NCBI GenBank assembly: GCA_016648135.1
Contig: JADDOH010004026.1
Location: 1 to 64,000, forward strand
Length of the DNA stretch: 64,000 nucleotides
From: Agrypnia vestita
Lineage: Eukaryota; Arthropoda; Insecta; Trichoptera; Phryganeidae
Direction of reading: 5' to 3'
Shown here: positions 55,231 to 64,000 of the stretch, piece after piece
Layout of the letters: each line of letters starts with the position of its first letter
How positions within the stretch are numbered: position 1 is the stretch's first letter
The notes under the pieces: generated by a model
Told to the model about the DNA's origin: nothing
Database searches by the model: none
The model's input: the letters and a program-made list of their open reading frames with translations, nothing else
Program-made: the position numbers and the translations under genes

Positions 55231-56374
55231 CTAGACATTAATTTACCCATCTATAAATAAAGTAATTTTATTGGAAAAAAACATATTCTTATTCAAATCA
55301 GACGAACACAATACAAGGATCTTCAACCAAACCTCATCCTTGTAAAATGAATCATTTACCAACAGCCTTATCCGCCAAATCCATCAATAACAAATTGCAG
55401 GACGAATAGTTATGCCGGTATCAAATTATATATGAAGTATAAACGAGTGGCCTATCTCAAGTTGTAAATTAGTTACCCCGAGTAAAGTTCGGCTGAAACC
55501 AACTTATTTAGCCCAGACATTTAGCTATGCTAATAAATGGGCTATATTTGCCTCAATGTAATTAATGTCAAAGTTTCACCACACAGTTTGGTTGCACGAG
55601 CATTTTATGTGTACCTTCCAACCAAGTGTGCCTATTTCAAGGAAGCTTATAAATTTTATGAAGCCTATAAAAAATATTTTTAACGTTTTGGTATATGTCT
55701 GTTAACTGTAGATTTGGTTGCGATTATGTTATCACGGAATCACGACAATGGAGGAAAAATGAAACACGCAAAATCAATATAAAATATTTATATTGATTTT
55801 GGACTGGACGCGAATTTAATTGTATTCACTATTTTTTTCGCACTATCACTTTCGAGAATATTCCACTTATTTCTGAAAGTTTTAATTCGCGCAGTTTGTA
55901 TCACTGTGATCACTATCAAACACTTGCACGGCGATTGGTTCTTTCGTAATTTGTCGCTTGTATATACGCGAACTGATCGCCCGTTTTCTGTGGTATTCGT
56001 TTTTGTGGAATCGTAAAACGTTATTTTGCGAATGTTTTGGTATTTTCAACTAAATTCTAGTTATTTCTAAATTCTGCTAGATTGTTCGGAAGACTTCAAT
56101 GTGTTTATTTATTTATTTAATTTATTAAATTACATCGTATATAAACGTGGTTTTTACATATCATTTATTTGCTTTACAGAATGAATATATTTCTATATAT
56201 AACGTAAATTTAGTTAAAATCCAGTTTAAAATAATACATTACATTACATAATGAATAACCTTTAACAGGAAATTTAATTTGAAATTTTCGAATTTCAAGA
56301 CAATATATATTTTTTAAATATATATTTGTTTAAACGTTAAAAATCATAGTAATAAACTTACTAATGCAGAAATT
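55231..56374. other. Unassigned DNA
   Basis: 55420-56050 is less AT-rich and looks unique (GGTTGCACGAGCATTTTATG); no gene, no repeat recognised. Confidence 0.45.
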
Positions 56375-56690
56375 TCACGCCGTTTCTCTGAAAGGGTATG
56401 CAGAGTGGAAAGAATGCAACGTTATTTTGTCCTAGTAACCACTTTTGGGGGTCTTCGATTTTTCATTCCTTTACTAGAACCATCATACATTATTTGGTTT
56501 ATCTGATTACTCCGGTTTTTTTGCTTATGCCCTCTCTTTCTGTTGTCTGCAACACTCTTCTCATATATTTTTCTTACGATCCTATTTTCACTGATATTAT
56601 TCACTTGACCGAACCATAACAGCATTTTTTTATCTTTATTATATCCCTTTAGTAACATCCTGATCTTAAAAATAATTTTCATTTGAACGC
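56375..56690 (-). mobile_element. LINE ORF2 C-terminus, relative of 10053-10620
   Basis: Minus strand: LLWFGQVNNISENRIVRKIY, EKSVADNRKRG, then SSKGMKNRRPPKVV, and at the low-coordinate end GAGAAACGGCGTGAAATT. Residue pattern matches LRWFGHVERM..VKKIYEANV..GRPRK of the 10-kb copy, strongly diverged. No tetranucleotide tail remains. Confidence 0.75.
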
Positions 56691-57180
56691 CTGAATTTAA
56701 TATTCATAAAAAAACTTTCTGCTCTTTGTAAAAATAAAAGTATTCAATCAATGCAAACTTGCAGTGGCTGTAAATCTTGGAAACTCTGTAAAAAATCTCT
56801 GTGAAAGGGACCCGATTTGAAAAAAGAGAAGTCACTGTGCATAACGCGACGGCCCAGCTGAACATGATTCCAGAAGTGTTTCCATGCCGATGGTGGGATC
56901 CTTGAGAAAAGTGTGAACATTACCAAGGGGACTGTGAACTCTAAAGGAGAACAGAATAAATAAATGATTAGTATGAAAAAATTGATTTTTGCCGACTAAT
57001 GCTTCGATATTTTTTGAACACACTGCGTATGTTAAAATATTTCCAAATCAGTTAATCCCTCTTCCGTTATAATTTGCTTACACAGGTTGGGCCAAAAAAT
57101 CCAATTCTTACTCATTATCTTTATATCTATTTATTACTTTTTAAAATTATACATAGTGCAGATTTTTTGTTTACCTTAAC
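56691..57180. other. Unassigned DNA
   Basis: 56750-56990 is less AT-rich, with minus-strand frames of about 60 codons of unknown content. Confidence 0.4.
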
Positions 57181-57794
57181 ATCTATACTCAATTTCTGTC
57201 TGTCTGTCAGTCTGTTCTCTGTACAAATCTATACCGTTTAACCGATTCGATTCAAACTTTGCATACTTATGCTTTAGAACCTGGCGGGTAACATAGGCGA
57301 CATTTCCACCATATTCTTTTAACCCTTCCCCTCCCTTGATATATTTTCGATGCAAATCTGTACCGTTTGATCGCCGGACTCGAAATTTCGAAACTTATTC
57401 TTAAGTAACATATGTAACATTTCTCCTCTTTTCTTTTAACTGTTATATTTTCGATGCAAATCTGTACCACTCGACCGATTGGACTCAAAATTTTTTAACT
57501 TATTCTTTAGGACTCGGTAGGTAACGGATGCAACATTTCTCCCATATTCTTTTAACCCTCCCCCTTCCCTGATATATTTTCGATGCAAATCTGTACCGTT
57601 TGATCGATCGGACTTTAAATTTGTAAACTTATTCTTTAGGACCCGGCAGGTAAGAAAGATGACATTCCCCCCCCTTCTTTTCCTTTTCCCCTCTCCTTGA
57701 TATATGTTCGATGCAAATCTATACCTTTGTTTCCCCCACAAATTTATTTTCAACTTAATCCTTAACCCGTGCTACGCCGGTTACGAACAGCTAG
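57181..57794 (-). mobile_element. CTAGCTGTT-type repeat, copy 2
   Basis: Reverse orientation of the element at 16219-16904: minus strand starts CTAGCTGTTCGTAACCGGCG and ends with CAGACAGACAG and TTGAGTATAGAT. Internal units of about 115-125 bp repeat at least four times (AAACGGTACAGATTTGCATC type). Open frames across the units (57267-57488, 57436-57753) reflect the repeat. Confidence 0.85.
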
Positions 57795-59755
57795 TTAAAA
57801 ATATAATAGTAATTATCTTAGAAATTACCGAATTTTTTCGAATGACGCTCTTCACCACTCAATGCTAATTGCTTAGTTTTATCTTTGATATTCTTCAGAA
57901 ATTGTAATATTTTAATTCAATGTAGGTATATCAATGTTTATAAAAAATATTTTATTTTTTCATAATTAATATAAATTTACTTTGTTTTCATCACTTATGT
58001 ATAAATTTAAACTCTCCTTGCGTAAATATATCTGGAATTGTAATACCGCAGGTTCATGCTACATCCAATGAAAATCTGAAATTCTGAAAATTATTCATTC
58101 TTCGAAAATTTGTCTTACCCTTGTTCCAGGAAATGCTGAACCATGACCAATATTCCTGTATAAAATAATGTCTCAGATGAAAATGTAAAAACCAAAAAGA
58201 TTTTTGCGTTGTCCTATTGTAAACTTTGTCATCGTTTGTTTTTCAAGTATAGGATGTTTGTTTTCAGAATTTTTCAGTGTCGTGAGTTTTCAGAACTTGA
58301 AAGAAAAAACAATACACATATTTTGATTTGAATAGTAATGAAATTTCGCTTACTTTTTTGTCAGTTACTGGAAAACAATTTTTATTTTTTACCTACAGTT
58401 ACATTTATGCAATAAATATAAATATGTCTATTAAGAAAGATGCTACGAAACTTAAAAAGCATGCTTATGGTGCGTTATGTAATATAAACATGATCTATAT
58501 AAGCATTTTATTTTAATGCCACAAATTGATACCAAACTAAAATTTCATACCAACCAATTTCTTTTTTAAACAAGGTCCCGTTTATTTTATCATTTTATAT
58601 AAATATTAACATTTTTTGTAAAACAAAAGGAATATATAAATATGCCCACACCGCAAAGTAAGTAAATTCGTCAAACTCATTAAATTTATATATTTTTTAT
58701 ACTCATTTAAATGTTAGATCAAGTATTTAGTATTCATATTTAAAGAAAATAATACGAAGGAATACAATAATTCACATAGTACTTCTTATATTTTTTAGAA
58801 ACTTATTTAATAATTTAAACCATATTTTAAATATTGTCAGTATTACAACAATGCCTATATTGGCTTTATTTATTTCAAACTTGCCCTAAAGCTAAATAAT
58901 CAAAATATACCATTTCACATCAATTTATTTTAATATAACTAATTATACTGAAAAATATCCACCTTCATTTCCGCTAAGCAAATTTTTACGAAAAGCAGTG
59001 CCTTAAGTCATCCGTGAAATTAAAGCATTTCTCATTTCCCCAATTTCCTTTCAAAGTGACTAATATTTAAGTAATTAAAACAGTTTCAGTTCAGCCTATG
59101 GCTATTTACTTTTTACCTCAGATTGTTTTGTTTAAAATAAACATTTTAAATAAGAAAGCAAAAAAAAATTACTTTAAACGTGAATAGATTCACTGCAGAT
59201 TGAATATTAATATATATATTTCGAAAAGAAAATGAAAAATATTATAATCACGGATCAACTTTGAAACGGAAAAAAAATTACCATAAATAATATAGAATTA
59301 TGAAAACATGAATATAGATTTGAATAGTGATACATATAAGGGTTCTCGGATTCAATTATCGAGAGATATTTTTTTTTATAAAAAAAATGTGCATTGCAAA
59401 TTGGGACTCATACTCCATACATTTATGTAACAAAAGATATTTCTAGGGAATAGGCAGCTAAATGCGGTAACTTAGCGAACGAGAAAAGAAAGGTCTCGTA
59501 AATCGGTTAAGAATTGAATAGATGGGAAATAAGGATGTTCGATTTCATGACACTGGTTTTTTATTATATTTATTCGGAAAAATCAATAATTAACAATAAT
59601 CAAATACACAGAATGGCAAAAACATAAAAAGCAATTAGAGGTGTTCACTTTTAGTAACAATATAAAATATTTGCATTATATATAATTTATAGAACAATAT
59701 TTACATATTATATATTATATTTGAAGAAAGGCCGTAGGTTCCGGATTCCATTCGT
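57795..59755. other. AT-rich DNA, no gene seen
   Basis: Long A/T runs; nothing recognisable. Confidence 0.6.
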
Positions 59756-59850
59756 AATATATATATATCATATATATATATATATATATATTATATAGAT
59801 ATCTATATATATATTATATATATATATATAAAATTATAATATATATACAA
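59756..59850. repeat. (AT)n microsatellite
   Basis: Extended TATATA with interruptions CAT and GATATC. Confidence 0.92.
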
Positions 59851-60010
59851 TTATATACGTTTATATGATTTTATCAAGTCTAAATGTTTTATAATGGTCT
59901 GTTGTAACATAAAAAATTAATCAAAATTAATTTAAATAAAATTCAGTCTTGACTAACCTGACCTAAACTTATTAATTATAAACCTTATGTATAAAATCAC
60001 TAATTGAATA

Positions 60011-60052
60011 ATCAACATGTTTCGGGGCCAATGGCTTTTTTTACAGGATACG
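60011..60052 (-). ncRNA. Hammerhead relic, left
   Basis: Minus strand: ATC, CTGTAAA (core lost), helix II AGCC/GGCC, GAAAC, ACATGT, T, GAT. Helix I ATC/GAT pairs. Core changes predict inactivity. Confidence 0.5.
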
Positions 60053-60409
60053 ACTTTATAAAAATGATTGCAATCATGTTATTCATTCAATCATATTAGA
60101 TACTGATATTATAATTGAGAATCATTTAGAAGATGTTAAAATAGCAATATCTTTCTGAATGTTCTATTCATCTTTTAGAAACATACCTTTATTTTGATAT
60201 GAATTTTACATACAAATAACATAGTATAAATAAGAAATTAGAAGAAATGTTAAAGCAAAATAAATATTATAAATAATCAAATCCACTTTGCATTATGTTA
60301 TTAATTTGTTAGTTAACATTAGTTCCTAATTATTTATTCGACTCTCATATATTTATTTTTTGTTCATGTTAATCCCTATCCTTAAAAATTTAATTTTTAA
60401 TAAACGTTG

Positions 60410-60444
60410 TATTCTGAGGATCATTGCCTCCGAAACATGTGATC
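60410..60444 (+). ncRNA. Hammerhead relic, right
   Basis: CTGAGGA (60414-60420), helix II partly GG/CC, GAAAC (60432-60436), ACATGT then G where H is required. Inactive. Confidence 0.45.
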
Positions 60445-60445
60445 T

Positions 60446-60750
60446 TCTTCTCCCTAGCTTCATTCACCTCAATCTTCAACTCACTGTGGTCAACGAATGT
60501 TGGGATCAGATCTCCTCTTCCTTAGGCAAAATGTTCTTCTGTCTTGGACAACGTCACCAAAACCATGCCTCTCCATCTGACCATCCCTTTTTATCACCCA
60601 TAAGTTTTTGGTCTTCTTTTGGATGTAATTCTGGAAACATCCATAGAAATTGCCTGGTTAAAATTGTGATTGGGTGCTCGCCATCCAACGTGGCCATACC
60701 ATCGAAGTTGTCTTTCCTTCATCTTACTATGTAACGACCAGGCTTTGATG
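60446..60750 (-). mobile_element. LINE ORF2 C-terminus
   Basis: Minus strand: KMKERQLRWYGHVGWRAPN, then NQAISMDVSRITSKRRPKTY, then stops, VTLSKTEEHFA. LRWYGHV..R..........R..GRPK is the LINE C-terminal pattern; the fragment at 41650-41945 is a more decayed relative. Confidence 0.75.
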
Positions 60751-61077
60751 TATGCATAAACTTTTTGTTTTGTGGCTTAAAACCCATTGCAACAACTTGG
60801 TTTATTTATTTATATATGTAATTCATAGATTATTGCATTTTTCACCAATCTAAATAACCCGTTTTCGTAAAAATCTGTACTTTAACCAGGTTGATACAAC
60901 CGGTCCTAAGAGATAAAATAAAAAATCGAATGTCATTCTATTTTTAAGTTCTAGTTCTTATGTCATTACATAATGATTAACATTAAATTCTGATCATTTA
61001 GGCGCGCTTTTCACAATTCTGCAGTTTCAAAAAATGAATTTTAAGAGAATGCAAAAATAATGATTGACAATAATTTG
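60751..61077. other. AT-rich DNA, no gene seen
   Basis: Nothing recognisable. Confidence 0.5.
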
Positions 61078-61262
61078 TTCTGTGTGTAGTTCTTTTAATA
61101 TTCTGCCGTGTAAATCTGACCTCCGCGGGGAAGGTTTCGGATCCCACTGCAGAGATGTAACCCTGCATTGGGATCCGAAACGTCGACCAGAGAGGTCAGA
61201 TATACATGGCAGAATATCCCAGAAAACTACACACAGAAGATTCTGAACGGCTATGAAAACCT
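61078..61262. mobile_element. Foldback element, hammerhead family A, copy 2 (core deleted)
   Basis: Arms CTGTGTGTAGTT..ATATTCTGCC..ATCTGACCTC and complement, meeting near 61154. Both arms keep the 3' half of the ribozyme (TGGGATCCGAAACGTCGACC at 61169-61188 on plus, its counterpart on minus at 61132-61150), but the CTGATGATGGA half is gone from both, so the deletion lies exactly across the centre. Confidence 0.85.
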
Positions 61263-62056
61263 GAGATCATTTTTTTATTACGATAATTTGAATTTAACTC
61301 TATGCTCGTCTTAAGTATATCGATGTAACAGAAGTTATTCCGTAAATATTTGGTACTACCCCATATAATTCACGAGCTTTTTAATATTCACTGCTGATAT
61401 CGTTTTTTTTAGACTAATTTTATCAGTATAATTTTCAAGTTATATTATTAGAATTTTTAGAATAAATTAACGATATAAAAGGCAATGGTGATTATTTAAT
61501 TAGCAAAAGCTTCTGTGAATCATAAATACGAGCCTGCGTGTTGGCTTAAAGTGGAGTAGGCGAAAATTCCGCATAATAAGTTTAAGTATTTTACCGCAGA
61601 ATTCATCAACCTACACCTACACTTATGTTCAAAACAGTTATCAGTTAAATTTACGAAAAATATTATTGAAAATTATTAAAAAAACTTATTTATACATTAT
61701 ATAAATAAAAAATCCCGAGAAACGAAAATAATTATTCTGATATATCCCAAAAAATTGTTGGAAGGCAGTTCTCAAAATAGTAAATCATTTTTAAAGATTT
61801 ATTACTTTTTGCTTTGTCTTTATTCAATCGGTCAAATCGTTGTAACATTTAAAAGTGTAGAATCTCTTTAGAAATTTTACACGTTATCCATGACAGCTAA
61901 AGTGTACGTTTCATCAAGTAAACATTGTCTAAAAAACAACTTAATTTGCGCTGAAAAAATACTATCAACATCATTATTGAATTGGTTCCATTTTTATGTA
62001 TTTTTAAAAATACCTTTATGGACTATGTTCAATAAGGTTCCTGTACATATATTATC
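61263..62056. other. AT-rich DNA, no gene seen
   Basis: Nothing recognisable. Confidence 0.55.
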
Positions 62057-62260
62057 TTCCGTGTATAGTTTTTTGGGATATTCTGCCGTGTATATGTGAC
62101 CTCTCTGGCCGACGTTTCGGATCCAATTGCAGGGTCCATCATCAGGGCTGATGGGATCCGAAACTTTGGCCAGAGAGGTCACATATACACTGCAGAATAG
62201 CCCAAAAAACTATACACAGAAGATTCTAAACGTCCGTGAAAAACCTAAGGACATTTTTTC
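62057..62260. mobile_element. Foldback element, hammerhead family A, copy 3
   Basis: Arms CGTGTATAGTTTTTTGGG, ATTCTGCCGTGTATATGTGA, CCTCTCTGGCC and complement; the spacer is almost nil. The left arm holds a complete ribozyme on the minus strand, while the right arm keeps only the GATCCGAAACTTTGGCC half. The element is compact and well paired. Confidence 0.9.
62108..62148 (-). ncRNA. Hammerhead ribozyme, family A, copy 3
   Basis: Minus strand: GCC (62148-62146), CTGATGA (62145-62139), helix II GGA...TCC with a C-rich/G-rich inner part partly decayed, GAA, ACGT, C (GTC triplet), GGC (62110-62108) pairing with GCC. The core is intact. Confidence 0.87.
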
Positions 62261-63769
62261 CTGTACATAGTCCATATTTGTTTTATTTCATTCTGAAAAC
62301 CTTTGGTCGCTCTTTATAATGTTAAATATTTTCTTTTCTATCTGCCTTTGTTCTAAGATAAAGTTAGTTTTATTTCCTATATTCAATTTTAATTTGTATT
62401 TCTAAATTATTTAAGATTTTTTTACCTAGTATATCCCTCTGTGCCTTTAATTAAATACATAAATTATTATTACTAACTTCGAACTGGTGCTTTAGACGTC
62501 ATTACCCAGAAAACCAGAATCTTTTGCTACAGTTTGTAACATAACACAGGAGTGCCCGACGCAAATCGCCGGGAAACAAGAAGAGAAGATTTTCTGAAAT
62601 AGGAGGGAATTACAGAATAGGGGTGTGTAATATTATATGAATGTGGACTGTTATTTTGATAGGGAAAGAAACACCGATGAAATGCCGAAACCCATCCATC
62701 TCCTTTCATTTCACTACCATGCCCGATAAATTTGCGGTTGCATTGAAGCACTCTATACACAAATTTTTGCGATTTCACTTCTAATGAAAGGTTATTTCGA
62801 GATGGTCGAGTCGATGAGTATTGTTCTGTAGACACCACAACTAACTATTCAGTGTAGGCGATTGAAAGAGGGAGGTAATGGAAAAGGGATTGACGTCAAA
62901 TGTCGTATTCGCGTTGTGAGAACCAAACGCTTAGAAAAAAAAAACATGGAAAAACGGGTATTGCATAAAACACTTCGATGGTCGTTTTGAATCCATGCTT
63001 TGATTGTCGGTTAGCCTACCTCTGCCATGCTATCTTTGCATATTGGTTAATATTGGATACACCAAATTTTACGTCTAAGTCGTGTTTATAGAGAAAACGT
63101 CATTTCTGGATTTTATTTTAGAATCTTAGGCCAACAAACTACAGAAATTCCAGAAATGTAAAAAAAAACTAAAAAGAATATATATATATATTTCAATTAT
63201 TAAACATTTGCGTGTACGAATCGCTCATTTTATTTAAAATAAATATTTTTCATGAATCTGCTATTATCATTTTATAATACAATACCAAACTACTTACTTA
63301 TGTTTAAATGAAGAAAGCTTGTTCTGAAGAAAAAGTACAAATATTGTGTGTCATTTTATTTTGTTTTATTTCAAATATCTTTTCATTTTCATATTCAAGA
63401 TAAAGGTCAAAATAAAAGGTGAATTAAACATAATAAAAAACTATAAATTTATTTCAAATTACGTTTATCTGTGTGATTTTAGGACTTTATATAAAATAAG
63501 TCGAATTCTAAAATGATACAAGAGGATTCTTATTCGTGAGATATTACGTAGATGGATAGGAATAGGACCACGTGGGCGTTTCCATCAACTTTTCTAAATA
63601 ACAAGGGTTCAGTATTTCTAATATTATATTTACTCTCAACTTGAGTTTAAAGGTTACAGGTTAAAATGCCAAAGGTTACCTCAAAATATTATTACACCCC
63701 GTACATAAACAAATAATAATTTAGTTAAATAAATAATTAATTTTATTTATAACCCCTTAAGATTATTTA
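62261..63769. other. Unassigned DNA
   Basis: 62520-62990 is less AT-rich with a minus frame of 103 codons (62527-62838) of unknown content; the rest is AT-rich. Confidence 0.4.
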
Positions 63770-63820
63770 ATAAAATCCAACAGTTTCGGAAAATATTATT
63801 TTCTTCGTCAGGCTTAAAAA
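63770..63820 (-). ncRNA. Hammerhead motif, family G (solo)
   Basis: Minus strand: CC, CTGACGA (63811-63805), helix II GAAAAT-AAT-ATTTTC (perfect 6 bp), GAA, ACTGT (AC/GT with a central mismatch), T (GTT triplet), GG. The core is intact; helices I and III are weak. No mirror copy within the remaining 180 bp. Confidence 0.72.
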
Positions 63821-64000
63821 GATATTTTGAGAAACTGATTGGTTTTAATAAATTGATTGAAGGTATTATAAATAAAATTCGTTATATTATTATATGTTCA
63901 CATTATAAGCAAATTTTGTTATGATTAATTAAAAAATAAATGAACAAAATGTATTTTTAACAAATATCAAATATAATATTTATTATCTCGTTCTTAAATT

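Larger units (their letters stand above)
60008..60445. mobile_element. Probable foldback, hammerhead family B-like
   Basis: The left hammerhead relic on the minus strand (60011-60052) and the right relic on the plus strand (60410-60444) are diverged mirror copies sharing ATTGCC, CCGAAACATGT and GAT; about 350 bp lie between them. Outer arms are hardly recognisable, so the element is old. Confidence 0.55.

Noticed and set aside
57267..57753. Repeated-peptide gene on the minus strand (RYRFASKIYQG-like units)
   Set aside because: The peptide repeats come from the tandem DNA units of the CTAGCTGTT-type element, which has the same units out of frame in the copy at 16219.
12945..63820. Penelope-like element with RT or GIY-YIG endonuclease in the window
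   Set aside because: I searched the frames for RT and GIY-YIG motifs; all RT-like pieces found are ordinary LINE C-termini, none next to a hammerhead foldback.

Overview
This 64-kb window looks like an AT-rich insect chromosome segment with no recognisable intact host protein-coding gene. The insect assignment rests on its contents: a mariner (D,D34D) transposon, decayed non-LTR retrotransposon tails of types familiar from insect genomes (several resembling moth/butterfly copies, which is only a weak hint of Lepidoptera), tRNA-derived SINE pieces, microsatellites and foldback elements. Any host genes nearby would have to have exons outside the window or too short to see; a few GC-richer islands (about 5.2-5.7, 7.3-7.8, 28.25-28.56, 31.7-32.4 and 40.17-40.48 kb) are the only places where an exon or promoter seems plausible.

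Layout. 1-5 kb is repeat-dense: a 149-bp tandem satellite (1-470), a second, unrelated array of about 150 bp x3 (1501-1949), an old diverged array of about 70-76-bp units (about 2840-4260) and another two-motif repeat block (4364-4876). 6.5-16 kb carries LINE remnants, a 1.26-kb element with terminal inverted repeats of about 100-130 bp, and two foldback elements. 16.2-25 kb has a CTAGCTGTT-type repeat, foldbacks and LINE pieces. 25-38 kb is mostly AT-rich with further foldbacks, one MITE and a GC-rich island. A mariner copy of 1,286 bp sits at 38690-39975 with a TA target duplication and a single nonsense codon. 40-64 kb alternates AT-rich filler with LINE/SINE debris, a dispersed modular repeat, a second CTAGCTGTT-type copy and more foldbacks.

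The main discovery is a large set of hammerhead ribozyme (HHR) motifs. At more than a dozen loci the sequence reads [helix I]-CTGATGA-[helix II]-GAA-[short palindrome]-H-[helix I']. Helix II is different at almost every locus but still base-pairs, and in the best copies helix I also pairs on either side of the predicted cleavage site (13186-13226, 20825-20868, 21108-21151, 27471-27510, 31213-31252, 51290-51336, 62108-62148). Helix III is a self-complementary 4-8-mer (ACGT, ACATGT, ACCGGT, ACTTAAGT), the form expected of minimal type I hammerheads that work as dimers, known from Penelope-like elements and small animal retrozymes. Here they sit in pairs inside the arms of foldback elements, one on each strand, so transcripts of either strand would carry a ribozyme. 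Several unrelated-looking foldback families share this one organising feature. No Penelope reverse transcriptase was found in the window, so these are non-autonomous. The 149-bp satellite also has a hammerhead-like (type III) arrangement, but with a defective core.
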